Shown: piece by piece, positions 58,298 to 64,000 of the stretch
Numbering within the stretch: position 1 is the first letter of the stretch
How the letters are laid out: each line of letters begins with the position of its first letter
Source: Ensifer adhaerens
Lineage (GTDB): Bacteria > Pseudomonadota > Alphaproteobacteria > Rhizobiales > Rhizobiaceae
Length of the DNA: 64,000 nucleotides
Direction: 5' to 3'
Assembly (NCBI RefSeq): GCF_002007205.1
Contig: NZ_LAZS01000012.1
Span: 930,001-994,000 of the forward strand
Notes under the pieces: generated by a model
What the model was told of the DNA's origin: nothing
Seen by the model: only the letters and a program-made list of their open reading frames with translations
Database searches by the model: none
Made by a program: the position numbers and the translations under genes

Positions 58298-59194
58298 ATG
58301 GACATCACGCTAAAACAGCTTCGAGCCTTCGTCACCGTAGCCAATCTGGGGCAGTTCACCCTGGCCGCCGACAGGCTCGGCTCCTCGCAGTCGGCGGTGA
58401 GCACGCTGGTTCGGCAGCTGGAGCAGAATTTGAAGCTGCGTCTCTTCGACAGGCATACGCGTCTACTGCGGCTTACGCAGGCGGGCATGGACATCTTGCC
58501 GGTTGCCGCACGTGCCGTCGCCGACATCGACGGCATGGTGGAAAGCTCGCGCGAATTGAACGCACTGAGACGTGGAAAGGTTTCGATTGCAGCGGGCACC
58601 GTGCAGGCGGCATTGATGCTGCCGCAACTCGTCAACGCTTTCACCCGGCTCTACCCCGATATCACCGTCGCGCTCCATGACGTGGCGGAGATCGCCGTGC
58701 TGGAACAAGTGACCAACAGCTCGGTCGACCTTGGCATCGGAACCGTACCGGAGGACGATACCGAGTTGATGGGCACCCGGCTGACAACCGACGAATTCCT
58801 TATCGTCCTTCACCCGGACGACCCGCTGGTCAGGCTGCGTGAAATTCGTTGGACCGACCTGGTCGACCGCAAGCTGATCGGTCCGCAGCGCGGCAATCCG
58901 ATAAGGGACCGCCTCGAAAGCGAGCTGGCGCGCAACGGTATCGTGCTGCCCTTCGACAAAGCGATGCAGGAGGTGGCCTTGCCGCTGACGATTATCGGCA
59001 TGGTCGAAGGCGGGCTCGGCGTCGCGATCATGACATCGGCGGTCACACGGCTTGCGACGTCCATGGGCCTCGTCGTGCGAACGCCGACCGAACCGCATAT
59101 CAAGCGCGAAGTCAGCCTGATCCAGAAACGCACGCGCTCCCTCTCTCCGGCCGCCCGGCGGTTTCGCGACTTCCTGCTGAAATCCGTGCACTAG
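58298..59194 (+). CDS. LysR-family transcriptional regulator of the catabolic locus
   Basis: A complete 298-residue regulator starting at ATG 58298 (MDITLKQLRAFVTVANLGQF), with the helix-turn-helix LAADRLGSSQSAVSTLVRQL and an intact effector domain. TTG 58280 would add six codons. It lies between the leftward permease/hydroxylase operon and the rightward aldolase/amidohydrolase/ABC genes and is probably the inducer-responsive activator of both. The ligand would be a pathway intermediate; nothing in the sequence identifies it. Confidence 0.9.
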   Translation: MDITLKQLRAFVTVANLGQFTLAADRLGSSQSAVSTLVRQLEQNLKLRLFDRHTRLLRLTQAGMDILPVAARAVADIDGMVESSRELNALRRGKVSIAAGTVQAALMLPQLVNAFTRLYPDITVALHDVAEIAVLEQVTNSSVDLGIGTVPEDDTELMGTRLTTDEFLIVLHPDDPLVRLREIRWTDLVDRKLIGPQRGNPIRDRLESELARNGIVLPFDKAMQEVALPLTIIGMVEGGLGVAIMTSAVTRLATSMGLVVRTPTEPHIKREVSLIQKRTRSLSPAARRFRDFLLKSVH

Positions 59195-59382
59195 ACGTTT
59201 CCATGGAAAGACGTCTTGCATGCAGACGCGACCTTGCACTGTTTGACCACGCGCAATTTCCGGCGTTATCTGGGCGCGCTGCTGGACCGCGGAACGGCGG
59301 GCAGGCAGGGCGCAGCCTTCGCTGCGCGCGGCGGGCTTTCGGCCGGCCGCCGCTCCCAGCTCAAGCCAAACCAGGAGCACTC

Positions 59383-60171
59383 ATGGCCCATTCCCTGAAG
59401 AGCAGCACCGAGACGGCACGGGCAAACCGGCCCGACCTTTCCACCGACGCCATTCGCAGCACCAGGGAAGATCTGGCGGCCTGCTTCCGCATGGCGGCAC
59501 GCAACGGCTTCGAAGAGGGTATCTGCAACCATTTCTCGGCTGTCGTGCCCGGCCATGACGATCTCTTCATTGTCAATCCCTATGGCTATGCCTTTCGCGA
59601 ACTGACGGCATCAAAGCTGCTGGTTTGCGATTTTGCCGGCACCGTCATCGACGGTGACGGTGAGCCGGAGGCGACCGCCTTCTACATCCATGCCGAAATC
59701 CACCGCCGGCTGCCGCGCGCCAAGGTCGCCTTCCATACGCACATGCCCTGTGCGACCGCCTTGTCCATGACCGAGGGCGCCCCCTTGATCTGGGCCGGCC
59801 AGACGGCGCTGAAATTCTACGGTCGCACCGCTGTCGACGAAAACTATAACGGCCTTGCGCTCGACCATCGGGAAGGCGCCCGCATTGCGGCAGCAGCAGG
59901 CGACGCCGATATCGTTTTCCTGAAACACCACGGCGTGCTGGTCCTGGCGCCGACGGTCGCCGAAGCCTGGGACGATCTCTACTATCTGGAACGGGCGGCC
60001 GAAGTGCAGGTGCTTGCGATGTCCACCGGTCGGGAAGTCCTGCCGGTCGCCCCGGAGATCGCCGAGGCCGCTTACCGGCAGATGCGTGAAGGCGATCCTC
60101 AGTCGGCACGGGCCCATCTTGCCGCCATCCGCCGGCAACTCGACGCTGAAGAACCGCAATACAGGCACTGA
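59383..60171 (+). CDS. Class II aldolase/adducin family protein
   Basis: A 262-residue member of the class II aldolase/fuculose-1-phosphate aldolase fold. Zinc-binding histidines are in KVAFHTHMPCATALSM and LKHHGVLVLAPTVAEAWDDL. The N-terminal NGFEEGICNHFSAVVPG has the serine/asparagine phosphate-loop position but not the usual GNxS, so a phosphorylated substrate is less likely. CAGGAG lies 5 bp before the ATG. The frame is open upstream into the LysR gene, but that is a shadow. It may cleave or decarboxylate a ring-opened intermediate. Confidence 0.82.
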   Translation: MAHSLKSSTETARANRPDLSTDAIRSTREDLAACFRMAARNGFEEGICNHFSAVVPGHDDLFIVNPYGYAFRELTASKLLVCDFAGTVIDGDGEPEATAFYIHAEIHRRLPRAKVAFHTHMPCATALSMTEGAPLIWAGQTALKFYGRTAVDENYNGLALDHREGARIAAAAGDADIVFLKHHGVLVLAPTVAEAWDDLYYLERAAEVQVLAMSTGREVLPVAPEIAEAAYRQMREGDPQSARAHLAAIRRQLDAEEPQYRH

Positions 60172-60179
60172 ATGCGAAC

Positions 60180-60213
60180 CGGGCCGATGCCGAAAGCCAA
60201 TCGCATCGGCCCG
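60180..60213 (+). terminator. Hairpin downstream of the aldolase gene
   Basis: CGGGCCGATGC and GCATCGGCCCG form a perfect 11-bp stem with a 12-nt loop, 9 bp after the aldolase stop. No T-run follows. It likely ends or processes the aldolase transcript before the next promoter. Confidence 0.5.
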
Positions 60214-60312
60214 TGCCAGATATCGCTCAACCAGTTGATCAGGCGTCTCTTTCCCTGACGTTGGCCATGCTCGAACGGTGCCCTGTGATCGGCAATTAAT
60301 ACGATCCATTTA

Positions 60313-60359
60313 TCAAACAATTGAAATAATGAATTTGTTTGAATTAAAAGCACGTGCTT
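60313..60359. promoter_or_regulatory. Two inverted repeats in the promoter of the cytosine-deaminase-like gene
   Basis: TCAAACAA (60313-60320) and TTGTTTGA (60335-60342) form an 8-bp inverted repeat with a 14-nt spacer. Directly after it lies the perfect 12-bp palindrome AAGCACGTGCTT (60348-60359), 33 bp before the start codon. Both are candidate operators of the amidohydrolase/ABC transporter operon. Confidence 0.5.
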
Positions 60360-60392
60360 AGTCTTTCACCATAACAACAAGGTGGGGACGAC

Positions 60393-61688
60393 ATGGTACG
60401 TGAAAATCCAGCTGCGTTGCTAGCAAGACTGATCCCCGGTCAGTCCTTTGCTCTCACGGGCGGAACCGTGATCCACGACGATGGCTCGCAGTCGGCAAGC
60501 GACATTATCGTCGGCACCGACGGGCGTATCACCGTCGTCGAGCCCTTTCTCGACACCGGTTCCTGCGGCGCCTGCATCGACATTTCCGGCATGCTCGTTT
60601 CGCCGGGTTTCGTCGACGCGCACCAGCATCTCGACAAGACGGGAGTGCTGCGGTTTACGCCAAATCCCTCCGGCACGCTCCAGGGCGCCCGCGAAGCCTT
60701 TGCGAAATACGCCCGCACCGCCGGCCCCGACGACATTCACAAGCGCGCGACGCGCACGATCGGGCGATGTCTTTCGCGCGGCACCACCGCGATCCGCAGC
60801 CACATCAACGTCGACAAGGATGCCGGTTTCCATGGCATCGAGACGCTGGCCGCCATTCGCGATGCCGAAAAGCACCACATCACGCTTCAGCTCGTCGCCT
60901 TCATGACGCCGCATCCGGGCCAGGACTTCGAGTGGCTCGGCAACAACATCGACGGCGCCGTTGCGCTCGCCGATGCCGTCGGCGGAACGCCCGCCGTTTC
61001 CGAGGACCCGCCGCGCTACCTCGACATCCTGTTTTCCGCCGCCGTGAAATCCGGCAAGCCGGTCGACCTGCATCTCGACGAACACCTCAATGCCGGCGTG
61101 CATCTCATCGATGCCGCACTCGATCGCGTCGAGCGGTTCGGCATGCAGGGGCGCACAGTCTTCAGCCACGTCTCGGTGTTGAGCGCCTTGCCGCGCCGGG
61201 AATTCCAGCGGATAGCCGAGCGCCTGGACAAACTGAATGTCGGCGTGGTGACGCTGCCGGCCGCAAATCTCTATCTACAGGGCCGCGATTACGAGATGCT
61301 GCCGCCGCGCGGGTTGACGCGTGTCGCCGAACTCCATCGCGCCGGCATCACCATCGCCACCGCCTCGGACAATATTCAGGATCCGTTCGTTCCGACCGGC
61401 TCGGGCGACATGCTGGAAATCGCCCGCTGGACACTGCTTGCAGGCCATCTGCGCGGGGACGAGCTCTCAGCCGCGCATAGCATGATCACGACGGCCCCTG
61501 CCCGACTGATGGGGCTTGGCAAGGACTACGGTTTCAGACCCGGCGCGCGCGCCGACTTCGTCATTACCGACTGCATCGATTCCGACACGCTGATTGCCGG
61601 CGGGCCGGATCGGGCTTTCGTCCTTTCGAACGGGCGCCTGGTCTCGCAGAGCACTACTCAAAATATCCGCCTGAAGGAGGACGCATAA
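60393..61688 (+). CDS. Cytosine deaminase-like amidohydrolase (TIM barrel)
   Basis: A 431-residue metal-dependent hydrolase. Metal ligands are the HxH in GFVDAHQHLDKTGVL, the His in VDLHLDEHLNAG, the His in VFSHVSVLSA and the Asp in ATASDNIQDPF, which is the signature of cytosine deaminase/isoguanine deaminase-like enzymes. A short beta-sandwich at both ends (LTGGTVIHDDG, ARADFVITDC) completes the fold. It begins an operon with a BMP-type ABC transporter, so its substrate is likely an imported nucleobase-like compound. Cytosine itself is only one option. Confidence 0.87.
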   Translation: MVRENPAALLARLIPGQSFALTGGTVIHDDGSQSASDIIVGTDGRITVVEPFLDTGSCGACIDISGMLVSPGFVDAHQHLDKTGVLRFTPNPSGTLQGAREAFAKYARTAGPDDIHKRATRTIGRCLSRGTTAIRSHINVDKDAGFHGIETLAAIRDAEKHHITLQLVAFMTPHPGQDFEWLGNNIDGAVALADAVGGTPAVSEDPPRYLDILFSAAVKSGKPVDLHLDEHLNAGVHLIDAALDRVERFGMQGRTVFSHVSVLSALPRREFQRIAERLDKLNVGVVTLPAANLYLQGRDYEMLPPRGLTRVAELHRAGITIATASDNIQDPFVPTGSGDMLEIARWTLLAGHLRGDELSAAHSMITTAPARLMGLGKDYGFRPGARADFVITDCIDSDTLIAGGPDRAFVLSNGRLVSQSTTQNIRLKEDA

Positions 61689-61741
61689 AGGGAACGACTG
61701 CTCCGGGGGGATTGGGACTTCAATCTAATGGGAGGAATGAA

Positions 61742-62731
61742 ATGATCACTGAAATTTCGCGTCGTTTGCTGCTTGCGTCCACGCTCGGAATGGCCCTTGC
61801 CGGAACCCTCTGGCTCGACCATGCGCGGGCCGAAGACTTCAAGATGGGCCTGCTGGTGCCCGGCAGCGTTTCCGAAGAAGGATGGAACCGGATTGGCTAC
61901 AACGCGCTGAAAGGCGTTGAGGAACAACTTGGCGCCAAGATCAGCTATGTCGAGCTGCAGCAGAACCCGGCCTCCTTCGAAAAGGCCTTTCGAGATTATG
62001 CGAGCCAGGGCTACAAGGTCATCCTTGGCCACGGCTTTGAGTTCCAGGACGCCGCACGGGACGTCGCGATCGACTATCCGGACACCTATTTCCTGGTTTC
62101 GTCGAGCGCGATCCACGAAGGCAACGTCATCGGACTCAACACCGATACCAGCCAGCCCTTCTACCTGATGGGCGTGATCGCTGCGAAAATGGGCGGCAAG
62201 GCCGGCCTTGTCGGCGGCATGGAAATCCCGCCGATCCAGCAGGCTTTCACCGGCTTCAAGAACGGTGCCAAGAGCGTCAATCCGAATTTCCCGATCAGCG
62301 AAGCCTATATCGGCAACTTCACCGATACGACGGCCGCCAAGGAAGCGGCGCTCAGCATGATCTCGCAAGGTGCTGATTTTGTCGTGCCGAACGCTTCGGG
62401 CGCAACCGTCGGCGGCTACCAGGCGATTGCCGAATCCGGCCCGGACGTACGCTCCTTCTCGATCTTCAGCGATTTCACCGAGGTAGCACCCAACAACATC
62501 CTCGGGCTTTACGTCGCCGACTACGCTCAAGGCGTGGTCGAAGTGGTTCGCTCGATCAAGGAAGGCCACCCACCGACGGAGAATGTCGTTTTCGGCCTGA
62601 AGGATCCAAAGGTCATCTCGTTTTCCTTCCGCGACGACGGCCCGGTCTCCGTGCCGGAGGATATCCGCGCCGAGGTGAAGGCGATCAGCGCCAAGATCGC
62701 CGCCGGCGAGATCAAGACCGGCGCAGAATAG
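61742..62731 (+). CDS. BMP-family ABC transporter substrate-binding protein
   Basis: A 329-residue periplasmic or lipid-free binding protein of the BMP/PnrA family, which binds nucleosides and nucleobase-like ligands. The Sec/Tat-like signal has SRRLLLASTLGMALAGTLWL and cleavage near ARAED. The family start reads KMGLLVPGSVSEEGWNRIGY, followed by DYASQGYKVILGHGFEFQDA. GGAGG precedes the ATG at 61742. With the permeases that follow it forms a YufNOPQ/PnrABCDE-like importer. Confidence 0.88.
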   Translation: MITEISRRLLLASTLGMALAGTLWLDHARAEDFKMGLLVPGSVSEEGWNRIGYNALKGVEEQLGAKISYVELQQNPASFEKAFRDYASQGYKVILGHGFEFQDAARDVAIDYPDTYFLVSSSAIHEGNVIGLNTDTSQPFYLMGVIAAKMGGKAGLVGGMEIPPIQQAFTGFKNGAKSVNPNFPISEAYIGNFTDTTAAKEAALSMISQGADFVVPNASGATVGGYQAIAESGPDVRSFSIFSDFTEVAPNNILGLYVADYAQGVVEVVRSIKEGHPPTENVVFGLKDPKVISFSFRDDGPVSVPEDIRAEVKAISAKIAAGEIKTGAE

Positions 62732-62801
62732 CTGCCTCGGCGCTGCGGCAGGAAATCCGGCCGCAGCCCTTCCCGCGTCACACCAATTTCCGGACACACC
62801 C

Positions 62802-63896
62802 ATGGCTGAGATAAACCAGGGAGTGCGTGAGACCGTGAATTCTCAAGCAGCCCAAGCTTTCTACAGGACACTCTCGCAGGCTGCGATCAGCGCCCTGACA
62901 CCCATCGCGGCGGTTCTCGTCGCCCTCGCCTTCGGCGCCCTCCTGCTCTGGCTCAACGGCTTCAACGGCAGCGACGTCGTCACTGTCATGGTCTTCGGCT
63001 CGTTTCAGGACATGCGTTCGGTCGGAGAAATTCTCCTGAAGGCGACACCGCTGATCCTGATAGGCGCAGGTCTCTGCGTCGCCTTCCGCTGTTCGATCTG
63101 GAACATCGGCGCCGAAGGTCAGCTGTATGTCGGCGCGATAGCCGCAACTCTTGTCGGCACCAGCATCGACGGCCTTTCGGTCTGGGTGCACGCGCCGCTC
63201 GTGATGCTGGCAGGAGCACTGGCGGGCGCTGCCTGGGCCGGCATAGCCGGCTACCTGAAGGTGCGTTTCCAGGCGAGCGAGATCGTCACCACGATCATGC
63301 TCAACTACATCGCCCTCATTTTGACGAGCTATCTCGTCACCGGTCCGATGCGCGATGCGAGTGCTGCCTATCCGCAATCGGCAAGGCTGGTGCGCGAAGC
63401 CTGGACGCCACGCCTGGTGACCGACCTCAGGCTTCACATCGGCATCCTCGTCGCGGTGGTTCTGGCGGTTGGGCTCTACATTTTCCTGCGAAGAAGCAGC
63501 CGCGGCTTTGCGCTGCGCGTCGTCGGCCTCAACCCGCACGCCGCCCGCTATGCCGGCATGAATGTCGCCCGAAACGTGATGATCGCGATGTGCATCAGCG
63601 GCGCGATGGCAGGCCTTGCCGGCGCCTTCGAAGTCGCGGGCGTCACCCGTCGGCTCTACCAGAACATTTCGCCGGGTTATGGCTTCGAGGGCATCGCGGT
63701 GGCGCTCTTGGCCGGCAACAATCCCTTGGCGGCAATCCTGTCCGGCGGGCTTTTTGCGACGCTTCGCTCCGGCTCGGAAGTCCTCCAGATCACCTCACAG
63801 GTCCCGCAGGTCTTGGTGCTGGTCATTCAGGGCATCGTCATCCTCTCGGTCGTCGCCTTCGCCAAGCTGCGCGACATCCTCAGGACTGTGGCTTGA
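62802..63896 (+). CDS. BMP-type ABC transporter permease (YufP-like)
   Basis: A 364-residue permease of the branched-chain amino acid/nucleoside transporter type, with nine or so membrane segments. The family blocks are AFRCSIWNIGAEGQLYVGAI, GYLKVRFQASEIVTTIMLNY and GYGFEGIAVALLAGNNPLAA. It follows the binding protein by 70 bp. A second permease starts at 63976, as expected for a heterodimeric pore. The ATPase lies beyond the window, unless encoded elsewhere. Confidence 0.9.
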   Translation: MAEINQGVRETVNSQAAQAFYRTLSQAAISALTPIAAVLVALAFGALLLWLNGFNGSDVVTVMVFGSFQDMRSVGEILLKATPLILIGAGLCVAFRCSIWNIGAEGQLYVGAIAATLVGTSIDGLSVWVHAPLVMLAGALAGAAWAGIAGYLKVRFQASEIVTTIMLNYIALILTSYLVTGPMRDASAAYPQSARLVREAWTPRLVTDLRLHIGILVAVVLAVGLYIFLRRSSRGFALRVVGLNPHAARYAGMNVARNVMIAMCISGAMAGLAGAFEVAGVTRRLYQNISPGYGFEGIAVALLAGNNPLAAILSGGLFATLRSGSEVLQITSQVPQVLVLVIQGIVILSVVAFAKLRDILRTVA

Positions 63897-63908
63897 AAGC
63901 ATGGAAAC

Positions 63909-63937
63909 TCCCGCGGGGCCGTAGACCACCCGCGGGA
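63909..63937 (+). other. Hairpin between the two permease genes
   Basis: TCCCGCGGG (63909-63917) and CCCGCGGGA (63929-63937) form a perfect 9-bp stem with an 11-nt loop, followed by AAAACAAAA rather than T residues. It probably stabilises or processes the polycistronic transcript rather than ending it. Confidence 0.4.
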
Positions 63938-63975
63938 AAACAAAACTTTGGCGCCATCCCTGGAGGGTCGAACCC

Positions 63976-64000
63976 ATGGACGACATGATTTCTCTCACCT
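63976..64000 (+). CDS. Second BMP-type ABC permease, start only (runs off window)
   Basis: ATG 63976, 8 bp after GGAGGG, opens a frame MDDMISLT that continues to the end of the window. Position directly after a YufP-like permease suggests the YufQ-like partner subunit. Only eight codons are visible, so the call rests on context. Confidence 0.45.

Noticed and set aside
1-64000. CRISPR arrays.
   Set aside because: No series of regularly spaced identical repeats of 23-40 bp was found. The repeated items are LysR fragments, one hairpin and one 46-bp pair.

Overview
The window is GC-rich, densely coding DNA that most resembles an accessory replicon or genomic island of a Rhizobiales alphaproteobacterium, probably Sinorhizobium/Ensifer or Rhizobium. 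The grounds are a SyrB-like protein tail, a BA14K-like tail on a class A penicillin-binding protein, an HWE-type histidine kinase, at least six promoters of the alphaproteobacterial EcfG/RpoE2 type (GGAAC, 16-17 nt, then NGTT), and many LysR regulators beside ABC transporters. The genus is inferred; no rRNA or tRNA gene is present.

Layout. 1-3.3 kb: end of a siderophore receptor, then FhuD- and FhuB-like hydroxamate-siderophore uptake genes. 3.3-8.1 kb: a bifunctional PBP between gene remnants (cupin, SyrB-like, LysR, RES-like). 8.1-17.5 kb: fatty-acid desaturase, a complete Dpp/Opp-type ABC transporter operon, a cytosolic PhnD-like binding protein and an AprA/AprB-like flavoprotein plus 2[4Fe-4S] ferredoxin pair. 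This block is bracketed by same-orientation fragments of one LysR gene (7.1-7.8 kb and 17.7-19.3 kb). 19.5-24 kb: small regulators, Nudix hydrolase, decayed phasin and a LysR/SnoaL-like divergent pair. 24-33 kb: a general-stress island of small genes (DUF6766, HWE kinase, PepSY-like secreted protein, glycine-rich stress protein, flavodoxin-like reductases, cysteine hydrolase, DUF3072, PHB-depolymerase-like esterase), several with a recognisable EcfG promoter. 33-39.5 kb: remnants, a methyltransferase and a complete FecBCDE-like iron uptake operon with a divergent GcvA-like LysR gene. 40-46.5 kb: decayed IS, a three-gene hydrolase operon (secreted S1/P1 nuclease, HEFGH metalloprotease, ComEC-like metallo-beta-lactamase) and a hicAB locus whose toxin gene is frameshifted. 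46.6-64 kb: a large catabolic locus.

The catabolic locus appears coherent. An NCS2 nucleobase-type permease is followed by the three subunits of a molybdenum hydroxylase and a CobW GTPase. A second operon encodes two tandem amidohydrolase-2 paralogues (one lacking the metal-binding HxH), a UbiD decarboxylase, its UbiX flavin prenyltransferase and an XdhC maturation factor. On the other strand lie a LysR regulator, a class II aldolase, a cytosine-deaminase-like amidohydrolase and a BMP-type nucleoside/nucleobase ABC importer that runs off the end. Together they suggest uptake, hydroxylation, ring opening and decarboxylation of an unidentified nucleobase-like N-heterocycle.

The best candidates for undescribed biology are the nuclease/protease/MBL operon (41.0-45.1 kb) and the prFMN/molybdenum heterocycle pathway (46.7-64 kb) with its His-less amidohydrolase partner. 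The repeated LysR fragments and the EcfG-promoter island are the clearest structural observations.
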